Part shown: one piece after another, positions 1 through 12,396 of the stretch
Position numbering within the stretch: position 1 is the first letter of the stretch
How the letters are laid out: the number at the start of each line of letters is the position of its first letter
Origin: Davidsoniella eucalypti
Taxonomy: Eukaryota; Ascomycota; Sordariomycetes; Microascales; Ceratocystidaceae
Length of the DNA stretch: 64,000 nucleotides
Direction: 5' to 3'
NCBI GenBank assembly: GCA_004009845.1
Contig: RMBW01000003.1
Span: 434,001-498,000 of the forward strand
Program-made: the position numbers and the translations under genes
The notes under the pieces: generated by a model
What the model was told of the DNA's origin: nothing
The model's database searches: none
What the model saw: the letters and a program-made list of their open reading frames with translations, nothing else

Positions 1-1570
1 GAGAAAGTTGGAGCGGCGTGTGCTCCGAACAAAGACGGGGAGAAGCCGGGAAAAGCTGGCTTCAGCACAACTCCAATGGGGACAACGCCGCGGGGCTTTT
101 TTGGCTTTTCGGAGGCTCAGGATTGCCACTTGGGAGGTCCTTTTTTAGTGCGCCCGAGATTGTTAGGGCTTTTAGGGCGTCGGAAGCCAGATTTACGTCG
201 TCCGAGCCGCCCTGTAGTGGTAAGTCTGCTGCAAAAAAAGATTTGTTCTTGTTTGTTCGTTTTTCGGCGTGCTGGATTTCGACTCGGCAGAAGGGAACAA
301 CAAAGACGCAAGAAAACAAGGCCGATATTTCCACAGCCCAAAAGAATAGCGGAATATCGAAGAAGAGGCAAGATCTGTGTTAATCCAGAACCACGCAAAT
401 CGCATGCAAATATTGAAAAGCTTCGTCGACAAAAGCAAAGCAGATGCTTCCAATGCCGCTGTTTTTAGCTTAGCTTTCAATCGTCAACAAAGCGACAGAC
501 TCAGACTTCTCCAAGTAAAAAAGGGCTCGTGCCAGCTTCTCCAAGCCAAAGAAAAAGAATGCTGTTAGAAAAATCCAACAACAAAGGGGAGATCTTTTCT
601 AGATTTCTTGGCTAAAATTGATAGGCTTCGATGGTACAAAATAAACGTAAGAGGGAGAAATTTCTCAATATTGCAAAAAAGAGAAGAAAATTGTCGCTCG
701 TGAGATTTTTTCAATGGGAAAAAAAGCAAAGGGAGAAAGATATCCTTAGGGATATTTCTAATCCGCGCTATTCTGAAAATCGACAGCCTGGAAGGAGGCC
801 CAAAAAATAAGACTTTCAGGTGATATCACAATCGCGATCCAAATATCATTTAGTCTAGAATACATGTGCCGTCACAGATGTCATATATGGAGCCATCTAG
901 TGATGACTCGACAGTCGAGAAATCCACCAAGCCTTAGTCCAGCTTCAAACACCATAACAGTGTTCATTTTTGCCTTGATCGTCAAAGTTGCTGGTCTACT
1001 AAACGCTTCAGTGGCAACACAAGGCAAAGCCCCCCATAATTTTAGGGCTTGGTGGGCCTCTTGTGCGCTAGACTCGCCTATAAAGTTCGCCTGGTCCACC
1101 ACGCAGTGTGCCGTCTTGAGTCCTACGTCAAAAACTCTTAGCTGAGACAGATATAAAAAACACTCCAACACAAACAGGATTTAGTTAGTACCTTTCGTCG
1201 ATCTTGTTCTCTTTGCAAAATTGTTGGCTATCATTGGACCAGCTGCGCCGTTGTTCCACACCATGTAGAAGATCGTGCATTCAAACATATGTGGTAGCTG
1301 TACAGATATATGGCTACTAAGCTACTACAAGGCCTATCTCACTATTCTCAACTTACTCATTCACTGCTCATCGGTCATTGAAATGTTTCATTCCCCTGTG
1401 AAACCTCTTGGTTGTATTTCCATCCAACAGCTATGACACAAGATCCATGGCCTAATTAATCTAGCTAACATAAATGCAATGTACATGACATGAAGTGAGA
1501 GATATACATACGATGCCGTTTTGAAACCCTCAAGTTACAAACCCTAGATTCAGCGTCATTCTTACACCTC
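1..1570. other. left-edge region without a recognisable gene
   Basis: This stretch holds only short open frames of at most about 130 codons. They overlap one another on both strands and show no known domain. The first 480 bases are comparatively GC-rich and contain two TTAGGGC boxes at 163-169 and 172-178. Between 864 and 1171 both strands are open for about 93-96 codons over the same bases, and I do not recognise either translation. The last part is 3' flank of the leftward-transcribed xanthine dehydrogenase gene. Confidence 0.5.
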
Positions 1571-4500
1571 TCAAATATTCACAAAGAAACTCTGCTCGCC
1601 AGCCTTCGGCTCAACTCTAACTGCCCGAATAATTGGGTCCTCACAGGCCAATCGAATTCTCTCTGTAGTTGCAGGGCTCTCCAACTTCAAAAGCCCATCA
1701 TACTGTGCCTCTCCCTTAGGTTCTGGCACCGTAGCCTGCACGCCATACTTACTGCGGGCCGCCTTGAGCGCATCGCGAATCGCGAAGAACGCTGCTGCGC
1801 CCATAAACAACGGCGGCTCGCCGACACCACGTGAACGTTGGATTGTGCGTAGCTCTTTCCATTCCACATCTTTGAGTAGGCGCACATTGAACTCTTGAGG
1901 CACATCGCGGAACCCGGGGATCTTGTATGCGCCCGGCCCACGCGTAGCCAGTGCTCCGTTGCGCCGGAGCCACAGAGACTCTTCCATAGTGAAAAGGCCC
2001 ATGCCTTGTACAAAGGCACCCTCGATCTGCCCGTAGTCAATAGCTGGGTTGATGCTTCGCCCAACATCCATCTTGATGTCTGCGCGCAAGCACGTCCATG
2101 AACCCGTCAATGTATCAACTTCAACTTCAGCCGCCGTAACTCCTTGCGTGAAGTAGAAAAACATCTTGCCACTATTGGTAGACCAGTCATAGCCAATCTC
2201 TGGCGTCTTGTAAAAGCCTTGCGCTGAGAGATTGACTCGATCAAAGTATGCCGCATGCGCCAGGTCCTTCATAGTTGCTTCAGGTCCGAGCTTGGCGCGA
2301 TACGGAGCTAGCCGCTCATTGAGCTGGACACAAGCATTGTATATAGCGTAGCCGTTAAGATCAGAGGATGCAGAAGCGGCAGTCGCCGAAGCGTTTGCCA
2401 CTGTATTCGTCGCTGTTTCTGCAATGAAGATATTGTCGGCTGGGACATTGAGCGCATCGGCTGCGATCTGTGTCATCTTAGTGTGTAAACCCTGCCCCAT
2501 TTCGACACCACCGTGGGCTACTAATATGGAGCCATCGTGGTAGATATGAACTAGGGCACCCGCTTGGTTCAGGAATAGCGCTGTAAAACTGATGCCAAAC
2601 TTGGTCGGTACAATAGCCAATCCACGTTGGCGCCAGCGATGCTCAGCGTTGAAAGCATTGACAGCCTCCCGGCGTCGAGCATAGTCGGACTCTTCAAGCA
2701 CTTGCTGCCACATCAATGGCACGTACCAGTCCGTGACAACCTGGTTAAAGTGTGTCATCTCGCCATCTGCCAAGAAATTGATCTCGCGGAACTTCTCTGC
2801 CGGCATACCAATCAGATCGGCTACTTCGTCCATCATACTTTCGCACACAAAGATACCCTGGGGGCCACCAAAGCCACGGAAAGCTGTGTTGGACATAGTA
2901 TTCGTACGGCAGATTCGGCCACGCACCGTCATGTTCGGGATCTTGTAGCACCCGTCAACGTGTAACATTCCACGCTCTAGTATAGCCTGGCTGAGATCTG
3001 TCGACCAGCCGCCATTGTTGTACAAATAAACTTCCATGGCTTGCAGTTTGCCGTCACGATCGACGCCAACTTTCCACTTGCCTAGGAATGGATGTCGCTG
3101 CCCTGACCATACCATGTCTTCTTCTCGAGTCAACATATAGCGCACCGGCCGTCCGGTTTTGCGTGCTGCTACAGCACAGGCACATGCTAGCGGCACTGCG
3201 CGGGTCTCTTTACCGCCAAAGCCACCACCGAGGCGTTTGACACGTACTAGGACCTTGTTAACTTGCACGCCTAGGACCTGTGCGACAAAGACTTGTCTAT
3301 GAAGTTTGTTAGTACTGGCTAAACCCATGGCTGGTTTTATCAATTATTCAACTTACGTCTCGTTAGCATTCTGTGTACTAGAATAAACCTCAACCTCTCC
3401 ATTCTCGGTCTTGGGTACCACAACCGATGCCTGAGTCTCTAGGTAAAAGTGCTCTTGACCGCCCATACGAGCTGTGCCCTCGAAAACATAATCGCAGCCG
3501 GCGAACGCATTTTCGGCATCACCCTTCTGGATTTTACGTTCTGGTCCATGGAAACTGTTGGCAGCGATGGCTTCTTCCATTGTGAGGATCACCGGCAAGT
3601 CTTCGTATTCGACCTTGACGGCTCGTGCTGCTTCCGCCGCCCGGTTAGCAGACGTGGCGACTACCATGCCGATAGTCTGGCCAGCAGTGTACACTGTATC
3701 TTCTGCAAAGATCACTTCATCAAACGCCGGCGGACCAAAACAATTCGCACGCTCGGACGGCAAATCATGACGATCCACATAATCTACAACGCCCGGTAGA
3801 TCCAGCGCAGGCTCCCAGTCAACCGACTTGATACGAGCGTGGGCTCTACTAGACATGACAAAGCAGCCGTACAGCTCGTTGCGTTGCGGTGGAATGTCAT
3901 CAATATAAGCTGCGCGACCAGTGACTTGGTGCATAGCGGCGACATGATTCTTGTTTTTGCCCAGGGTTTCGCGCTCATATGCTGCTGCAACCGTTTGATC
4001 CTGGGTGGCCGTCATCAGATTCCGCGTGATTTCTAGTACAGCATCAGGGTCGGCGTGTGCAGGCGTATCTCCAGCATGAGCCTCACTACTGCCAAGGCTT
4101 CCAATAACGTCATGGTAAAACCGGTAGAATAAAGATGCTGCCAGAGCACGTCGGTAAGATGCCATACCGCCAGGAACACTAAATGATAGGTCGAATTCTG
4201 TTCCTAGTGAACTCATAGCACCCTCAATAGTATCCAGCTCAGAAAACTTACGGCCAACCAAGAACTGGTCGGTTTGTTTGGCAGAGATAGTAGTTGCAGC
4301 CAAACCACCATATACCAAGCTGCATTCGGTCACAACTCCAGATTCATCTAGAGCAACACGGAATGCAGCCGTCACGATTGCTATATCATCATCTTTACGT
4401 TTAGCCTGCTTATACGCACGGAAAAACTCTCCTGGCTTTGTGATTGGAATTCGAATTTCGGCTAGTATAGCGTCATGCGGCAAGGCTGTTCGCCGGTACC

Positions 4501-5809
4501 CAGTAAAGAAGTCATCCATTGGAATTTCGGTGGTTTTAATAGCTGATCTTGCAACCAAAGTTGCACCGGCCGCCCATAGCACAGGGTTCAAATCCGAGAT
4601 TGGGGATGCCGTCACTAGATTTCCGGCTGGCGTGCCCACATTGCGAATCTGTCGGCCAGCAAAGTACTTGAGTTGGTTGTTCATGGCCACAAAGACTTGT
4701 CCCTGCCCATCTCCGTAATGCTTCACAGCATCGAGGCAGAGATGCTCCAGATCAGTAAGTGAAATGTTCGCGCCGATCTTTATGTGGTCATCATTCAGTA
4801 AAAACTGTCTCATATCCACAATGTCGCCAACATACACTGATATCGGGTACTGGACTGCCTTGAACTTGATCTCAATTTGAGTTTCCGAGCTTCCGCCGAT
4901 GATTTTCGCATCTGGGATAGCCTGCTTGATCTCTAGAAGTTGATCAAGCGTGACAGGGCGAAGCCACCGTTTTCTTTTATTACCAAAGGCAAGTGGCTTG
5001 GCGACGTGCTTCTTGAGGGCTGGTGGAAATATGAGCTCTGTGTCAGGTTTATATTCGATAAAGCCTGGCGGGGTAAACCTCTTGATAGGCTGGTCATCAT
5101 TCTTGCCTTTGCAGCAGCTTCCGCTGCTACCTCCCTCCATGCAGCATCCGGAGCCACCAGAAGCGGTAGAATTTCCACAGCCACCACCTGACGTGATGCT
5201 GAAGGTCTGTGCCGCATCGAGGATCGGGCGGTAGCCAGTGCATCGACATAGATTCCCATCAAAGGCCTCCTCAAGATCATGGGATGTTGGCGCATCGATG
5301 TTACGCAGAAGAGCGTATAAGCTCATTACGATGCCTGGCGTACAGAAGCCGCACTGACTGCCATTAAACTTTGCAATACGCTCTTGTGCCGGATGGGGCT
5401 GCTCCACGTTGCCAATGCCCTCGACGGTGATCACATGCTTGCCGTCAACACTCACTAACGGCGCCAAGCAAGCGTTAACGCTAGCATGATAAATCTTCTT
5501 TGTTGTTGGGTTGAATTGGCTCACAACTACAGTACAAGCACCACAGCCTCCCTCGCCGCATCCCCTATGATTCCGTGTGGTCAGTAAGAAGACTTGATAG
5601 CATGGTAGGTATTTGTTCACTCACAGCTTAGTGCCAGTCAGTCCAACACCACGCAGATACTCCAAGAGTGTGACCTCGGGATCAACGTCGTCGATGACCA
5701 CACGAGTGCCGTTCAGATAAAAACGCAGCGTGTCATCTAGTTCAGAAGCAAACGAGAGCACGTGAATATCTGTGGCCACCACCGGAGGCGATATAGCACC
5801 TGGAGCCAT
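1571..5809 (-). CDS. XDH: xanthine dehydrogenase (purine hydroxylase I)
   Basis: Molybdenum-FAD-iron-sulphur enzyme that oxidises hypoxanthine to xanthine and xanthine to urate in purine degradation. Exons read 5809-5625, 5564-3357 and 3296-1571 with two 60-nt GT..AG introns, giving 1372 residues, the normal family length. The plant-type [2Fe-2S] cluster cysteines are C64, C69, C72 and C94; the second cluster uses C133, C136, C168 and C170. A Cys/Gly/Ser-rich linker (about 187-215) precedes the FAD domain (about 245-560), and the molybdopterin domains follow. Active-site residues are present: E828 in GGGFGGKET and R906 in ILERG (equivalents of bovine E802 and R880), the FRGFGGPQG loop, and the VGEPPLF glutamate near the C-terminus. 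These residues favour a true xanthine dehydrogenase over other molybdenum hydroxylases. The start is the first ATG of the frame that gives a normal N-terminus. HGATAR motifs upstream suggest nitrogen control. In Aspergillus the orthologue is hxA. Confidence 0.96.
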
Positions 5810-7432
5810 ATTGAGAAAATGTATGACGGCGAGGCTGTCCGTGGAAGCGATAGACAATATATAGATAAGACAAGTGTTTATTGCTGAGTATGGGCAAAAT
5901 GCTACCAGCAAGTCCGGTCTGTAGATGTGATGATTGATAAAAGTGCGGATTCGACAAGTAAATAGAAACTACGCAGTTAGGCAGCTGCAGATTCCGGATA
6001 TTCTTGGTGTGGCGTAAATAGCTAAGCATTTAGGGTTGAGGAGGCAGCAAGACCTCTTACTTATTCTAGCCCAAAATGACTTATAAGACAGGAAACAGCG
6101 GGCGGAGTCAACCGTCGTAATGCAGCAATAACTCAAAATTCTCCCCTATCTAAGTATTTATCACAGCTCCTTTATGTTATCAATTTGCTTTGTTTTGGGT
6201 ATCGCCATTTCTATTTCTACCAAGATATACATGTTAAATATTGCCACTACTAATAGGTTCATGTCTTTAACTACAAGAAGTAGAAAGAATGCCTATTAAT
6301 TGAGCTGTTTCGCCGTCGTTTCCCGTCTTATCCCCGCTTGTCGTCTTCAGTGCTATGCTCCTATAAGATTAGAGTGGGCAAATCAGGTAGTCCCCATATC
6401 CGCTTATTGTTCCAGTAACCATTTCCCCAGCTCTGGAAACCCTAAAACATAAAGTGGGTATGTGGGCTATAACAACCCTAAAAACATCCATTTTCTTAGG
6501 GCTTTGTGGTTTATTAGATAACTGTTGCACAAACTGGGCTGAGTATAATATAATGTCGCAGCAAAACACATTTACCGATATTTCATAACAAAATCTAAAT
6601 AATAACCGAGTATCTACCCCAATAACGTGTCATGTGAAAGGATATAAACTCAAAGCGACGTTATTGCTGGTTATCGTCAAAACTTAGCATTGCTCGCCCG
6701 ATTTACAAAAAATCCCCATCTTTTACCGAAGTCTTCTAGTAGGTCCATGCTTGACTGCCGTTAACTCAAACGAAAGGATTTTGGCCATGTGTGCTTGCAT
6801 ACTAAGTATGACAAAACAGTGTGTAAACAGTTCTTGCTTCGTAATGCGGTGTTTTATGATAAATGGTTTATAAATGTCGCTACTATTGACATGGGGCCAT
6901 GATCTCCAAGCGACAAAAACGATGGTTAGGAACCGTGCTTGTCTAATGCGCCGAAACCCAAAACGGAACCCCTCATAGTAGTCATTGCTATGTTCTGTGC
7001 GGATTATTTAATTGTGGCAATATAATTCTGCCAATATTAGCTGCCACACCCCTGTCATTTTAAGGTTTCTCATCTAGAAACCTTACTAGAGGTAGCCAAG
7101 AATGTACTTAGATTCGATAGACCAAGGTTTAGCGGAACCCCAGTAGAACTGTCTCTATCTTTGTCTCTACGCCTGGTCCGATATAGAGCATAATATGAAG
7201 CCTTTTTTGTTTTAGGATTATGGAGTACTTCCTGTGACTGACTGGGCTAAGAAGCATGGGCAGTACGAGAAACATGTTAAGCTAGCTACATGGGAGGATG
7301 TTCGGCTACAGGAGCCCCGTACTATCCCCGTACTATCGGCTATATAGAAGCCGTTATCCCCATGTTCCAGGTGCTCTGATTTCTTGTTTCTGTGGCTTGT
7401 ATCTTCCATATCACTTTGTATACCTATCCATA
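5810..7432. other. divergent intergenic region between XDH and aldehyde dehydrogenase
   Basis: 1.6 kb of AT-rich non-coding DNA serves as the shared upstream region of two divergently transcribed genes. It holds the GATA motif cluster near XDH and four telomere-like hexamers: TTAGGG at 6030-6035 and 6496-6501, and CCCTAA at 6440-6445 and 6476-6481. No further gene is visible. Confidence 0.6.
5873..6182. promoter_or_regulatory. cluster of GATA-factor motifs upstream of xanthine dehydrogenase
   Basis: Five HGATAR matches lie 64-375 nt upstream of the XDH start: AGATAA at 5873-5878 and TGATAA at 5935-5940 on the plus strand, then AGATAG at 6146-6151, TGATAA at 6158-6163 and TGATAA at 6177-6182 on the minus strand. 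GATA factors of the AreA/Nit2 type activate purine-catabolic genes when preferred nitrogen is scarce. The motif is short, so binding is inferred. I saw no CGG-N6-CCG-type purine-factor (UaY) site by eye. Confidence 0.4.
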
Positions 7433-9023
7433 ATGCCTCATAAAACAGAGCCCCAGTTTCTCAACATCATAAATGGTGTGTTGTCGACCGGAACTGGAGT
7501 ACAACAAGCCACCGATCCACGAACCGAACAACCTCTCTGGGATGTTGCCGTTGCGACAACCCATGATCTTGACAAGGCAGTAAACGCTGCCCAAAAGGCC
7601 TTTGAGTCATGGAGCAAGACTAGTATTGCTGTGCGCAAAAAAGCCCTAGTCAACATTGTTTCTGCGTATCAACAACATGCCGAAACAATCAAGGATTTCC
7701 TCATGAAGGAAACCGGAAAGACAGTATGTCGTCCTGATATGTTTTGGTCCGTATCAGTAAGCTAACATGTGGGATATAGCGTATTGGAGCAGATATCGAG
7801 ATCAAGGCCTGTATCGAACAAACTTTGTACTATGGTAAGCACTCTTCCTATCCGTTTTTCGTGGCCGATCTCTATCTCATACCATAATAGTCGAGAACAG
7901 TCTTGAAGATAAGGTCACATATGAGGACAATGATATGAAGGTTATTGAGAGGCATGTTCCTCTTGGCATTGTCGGCGCCATTTGTCCCTGGAACTTCCCT
8001 CTCGTCATCGCCAACATAAAAATCATTTCGTCCCTTATCACAGGTAACTGCGTCATTGTCAAAGCTTCTCCATCCACACCCTATGCTGTTCTCAAAACCG
8101 TTGAAATCATGCAGTCCTTCCTCCCACCAGGTGTAGTACAGGCTCTCAATGGTGGTGGGGATATCGGTACTGCTATGACGACACACCCTGGAATTGCCAA
8201 AATCACATTCACCGGCAGCACAGTAACGGGCCGACGTGTTATGGAAAGCTGCGCAAAGACCATGAAGCATGTCACCCTAGAGCTTGCAGGTAACGATGCC
8301 TCCATCGTGTGCGATGACGTTGATGTTGCCAAGGTCGCAGCAATGATAGCCAGCGGTGGCTTCTTCCACGCTGGTCAAGTTTGCGTAGCTACTAAGCGTG
8401 TATACGTCCACGAATCTATCTTCACAGAGTTTGTTGCGGAAATAGAGAAAAGCGTACGCTCAGGCTTCCAGATCAACGAGGACCCAGAAGCAGCTTCGGT
8501 ATTCAGCCCATTGTCTAATAAAATGCAGTATGGCATTATCAAGGGCTTCCTTGCAGATTGCAAAGATAAAGGCTACAATACACGAACTATCGGGACTGCA
8601 CCTATGAAGGGATTTTGGCTACCGCCAACTATCGTCATCAACCCTCCTGAGGATTCCATGATTGTGCAACAAGAGCAATTTGGTGCGTCCTTAACGAAAT
8701 ATCATGTGCTAATGAGTTACTAACTGGTTTTAGGCCCAATTTTACCCATCATGTCCTATACCACTGTTGATGAGGCTATCAGCAAAGCCAACCTCGACAA
8801 CGCCGGTCTTGGTGCTTCTGTATTCTGTAAAAACCTCGGTAAAGCTGATAGTATTGCTCGCCGCCTTGAATGCGGAAGTGTATGGATCAACACTACTGAA
8901 AGACCGCACAAGGGCGCGTATTTCTCCGGTTGGAAGCAAAGCGGCCACGGTGGTGAGATGGCTATGCAAGGCCTTTTGGCGTATAGTCACACGCAGTCAT
9001 TGCTTTTCAGCAAAGATGTCTAA
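7433..9023 (+). CDS. NAD(P)-dependent aldehyde dehydrogenase (ALDH superfamily)
   Basis: Oxidises an aldehyde to the corresponding carboxylic acid, probably in the cytosol as no targeting peptide is visible. Exons are 7433-7723, 7780-7834, 7891-8682 and 8734-9023, with introns of 56, 56 and 51 nt; the product is 475 residues, typical for the family. The full catalytic set is present: PWNFP with N150, the cofactor lysine K173, the nucleotide-binding GSTVTG at 224-229, the general base E246 in LELAGND and the nucleophile C280 in GQVC. The EQFGPI motif spans the third intron. The frame extends upstream of the chosen ATG, but alignment with the family supports MPHKTEP as the start. The sequence looks closest to the AldA/succinate-semialdehyde-dehydrogenase-like branch; the substrate cannot be told from the sequence. 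The gene is divergent from XDH, but no functional link is shown. Confidence 0.93.
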
Positions 9024-9534
9024 AGTTATTGTGTAGTGCTATGGTAGTGAATTATATATCAGGTTTTCTCTATAAATAAATATCAACGTTAACATTAAAC
9101 AAGTCGACTATCTGTGTGCTACATCAGTTCTATTATGATACCGCTAGTCTTTTATACCCTAACCCCCTTTAAAAAATTAATTCATTAATCTATGGAGCTA
9201 TTAAACAGTGAATATGTTTACCCTAACCCTTATAAATATGTAAACAGAAATGTTCGTCGATTTTTGACTAACTGAGTGTGGAATCATTCAATGTGAAGTT
9301 GGACAAGAAAGATTCCATGCTTCACGCCCAATTTTTCATCACCACTCATTTTAAAATCGCCGTTACAGAAGTCGATCTCACCGCGCACAAAATTGTCTTC
9401 TGCGATAGACGCGAAACTTAAACCTCGAGCAATCCGAATTATTTGGTTATCTAGATTTATATAGCAAAAGCAATATCACCAGATCTACCGAGTCTATGCC
9501 TCTCGATATCTGAAATTTGTCTCAAGACTTCCAA
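9024..9534. other. intergenic region with paired telomere-like repeats
   Basis: 510 bases of AT-rich sequence between two same-strand genes. ACCCTAACCC occurs at 9156-9165 and again at 9220-9229. No open frame of note is present. The last part is the promoter and leader of the BTB-like gene. Confidence 0.55.
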
Positions 9535-11139
9535 ATGTCTGCTCCAAATGACCCAAGCGGCCCAAACAAATCGACGGCGGCGCATCCCAATGACAACAAT
9601 ATAGCAGCCATTCCGCATGCTTTACCGCACGAACGCGTATTTCCCATTCAAATAGGCTGTAGTCTATTCAAGCTGTCAGGCGCATCTTTATCCTCTGACG
9701 GTACGTTCTGTCTCTGTACATTAGTGACTGGCGCGTATGGGCGCACCATGTTGCCTGCTCATTTGCGATCATAAATGTATCTGCTAACACACTGCACTTT
9801 GCGCATCTCAATATAGCCCCTTCATACTTCTCAGAGTGGTTTAGGTGTAAGCTCATAGAAGGCGAGAAACACGGCCGTAATCCATCGAACATTCCGACCT
9901 TGTACATTGATCGCGACCCGACAACCTTTGCCGATATTGCGCTGCATCTCCAGGGATATCATGTGACCCCTCGTGATGGTGCGCATTTTGTGCGCTTATT
10001 CGCTGATGCGCAGTTCTATCAACGTGAGTATCTGTACAGCATCTACAGGTTAGATTTGAGGTTACAGTATAGCTAATGCGAATATTATATATGAGATAGT
10101 ACCAAGGCTGATTTCGCAGCTCTACGAAGAATCGATATTCGTGTCTATAGGAGGCCGTGAATTCCAGATCCCGCGCGAATTGATTACCAACCCGGAAAAC
10201 TCACCGAACTACTTTTCCTTAGGCTTTGCCATGTTCTTCTCGAACAAAGATGACTTATTCCCAGGTCTGGATCGAGACGGCCTTTTACGGCCTCCCTCAA
10301 TCTTACCGCCATCTCTTCCACATCGTAGCGCCGATACATTCGAAGAGATTTTGCGTCTCTTGCGAGGATATCCTGTAGAAGTTCGAAGTGAAAAGCACCG
10401 GGAGACTCTGCTTAACGATGCGCGCTGGTTCAACTTCAAGGGCCTAGAGCAGAAGTTGATCGCACATAAAATTAGCTACAACCCGTTTCTAAATAAGACA
10501 GAGTTTACCGCTAAGCTGGAAGATCTCATGAAGAGTGGATTCTCTATCGCGCGGAGTCCTACGACCTCAGATCCAAACCTTGCTTGGGTGACTTACTCCC
10601 GTCCTATCGTCGACAAAGTAGCCATGGAGTTGATCGTTGAGATTGGTCATGAGAACATGCGTTTGCATCATAACAACGGATATATACACGCAGAGCTCAT
10701 CGGAGAGACGAAGAATAAGATGGACAAGCTATTTCAGCTGCTGTACAAACTGATCGAGTCATCACAGCCAGACCCAAGTGTGCGCCCTGACGATTCGTTC
10801 AATACATTAGAGCTAGCTGGAAATCTGGTGCCATGTATCATAGAGCCAAGTAGCTCTATCAGGCTTGACGATAAACCATACATAGCTCATGATGCCAATG
10901 GCGTGGCATATGCAGTAGAAGCGCTGGGATCGGAATCGACCCGCAAGAGACGCAGAGCAGACGATTCAAATTCTATGGCAGCTGCAGAGCGATGGCTCAT
11001 CAAAAAGGGCCAATGGCGCATTATGATACACAGTTCCCCATCACCGCGTAAGACTTTACAGTGTACACTTGTGGCGGTCAAGGTTGATGCGATATCTTGT
11101 GAGGCTGTCCGGAATCAAGACCGTGATTTCCTGGTATAG
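9535..11139 (+). CDS. protein with two BTB/POZ (T1-like) halves
   Basis: Exons 9535-9700, 9817-10023 and 10100-11139 (introns 116 and 76 nt) encode 470 residues. The start is the ATG of MSAPNDP; the frame is open a little further upstream, but from a TTG. Two BTB/T1-like units can be read. The first begins with FPIQIGCSLFKLSG, runs through APSYFSEWF and a YIDRDPTTFADIALHL segment, and ends before LPRLISQLYEE. The second begins with FVSIGGREFQIPRELI, has NYFSLGF and TFEEILRLLRGYPV, and ends near WFNFKGLEQKL. A C-terminal domain of about 230 residues follows. This layout matches yeast YDR132C/YLR108C-type proteins, which are BTB-like and of unclear biochemical role. A function as adaptor or oligomerisation protein is inferred from the fold only. 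Confidence 0.8.
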
Positions 11140-12396
11140 CATATCGGCCCGAAGTATTTTATATCTAGAAATAAAGGAATACAAAGATTGCATCGATTGT
11201 AGTTTATTATTTCACACTCGCCGTTGTAAGTTATGACCGATTAACCTATCTGTATGTTACATCAGAGAGAACCGGTAAATTACTGACTTACACCGCTGAC
11301 GGCCCATTGAGGCCATGTTTGTCTGGCAGCACGTTAGTTTGATCCAACGTCATGAATCTTATAGAGTCTAAGTCTAACACTAGTTTCACTATGTGATGAG
11401 CAGCCAACTCGTTAGAATCAGAAGATGAGAGCAAATAAAATCACATGTGCTCTGCTGATGAACGGACAGTGGAGCTTAGATCACTGCTTGGTATGAAGCC
11501 ATGGCGGGGTTGGTAGCTACTTCAAAATCCTGCCATACATACTGATATGTGTTATGAAGGGTAATTCGGCCGTTATAGAGACTAAGATGTTCAGCTGCCC
11601 CGTGGAAGTCTCGGCATCTCAACTCTCGCGTTCTATGAACGATTTGAGCGATGCTGAGATGCACGAGTCTCGATATGACTCTGAATAGTACAGACGACTG
11701 ATGAGTACTGGGTCATGGCTTCAGAACAAGACCAGACTCTACAGTCTATGAATCAATGACTGCAAAACGCAGATCTCCGAAGCACTCCGGAAGAACCTAG
11801 ATAAGCACTAAAAAGGAATCGTGGGTGAAAAAAAGGCCCCTAAAATTAGTAGACTAATATGTATTGTTTCTGAAGCCCGCCCTAAAACGCCCTGAACAAT
11901 AGCACCGTAATTATAGTGGCTGCGCACCGAAACTGTGGCGGGTCCCCACCCGAGTCCTCCCGACCCAATCACCGTGCGGCTCTGCCCGGATTTAAAGCCG
12001 CATTTTGAGCCCTGCCTGTATCCTTCAGGGCCTTTGTTCAGCACCGTTACGGCCTGTCGGGCGTTCTGAGGTACCTGCTGAGGGCTGTTCACAGTGGACG
12101 CCCCATAGCGTACAGTGTCCTGTTTCCAGCAATTACAAGAAGCCAACTCGCAACAACTTGCAAATTTTTTTTTTTCCATTTTTAGTGATCAGAGTAAAAA
12201 AGACCAATTATTGATGCCCCTTTTTCCAGGCCTCGACGTGAACTTTTCCATCAGTTCCACATTTTTTTTCCTTCTTCCACCTCTCTTCTCAAAGACCTCA
12301 TTCCTCCAGTTCCCTACTTGACGTCGAAAACTTTCCGCTCTTTTGTTGTTTTTGTCGTTGTCGTTTTTTTTTTGTCCTTCAGAGAACATTGCCATA
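11140..12396. other. intergenic region and promoter of the phosphate carrier
   Basis: 1.26 kb without a supportable gene. CCCTAA-type boxes lie near 11830 and 11880. From about 12160 to 12395 there are long pyrimidine tracts, as is usual just upstream of highly expressed fungal genes. Confidence 0.5.

Noticed and set aside
18..480. Several overlapping frames on both strands at the left edge
   Set aside because: They overlap in up to five frames with no domain, and composition alone explains them.
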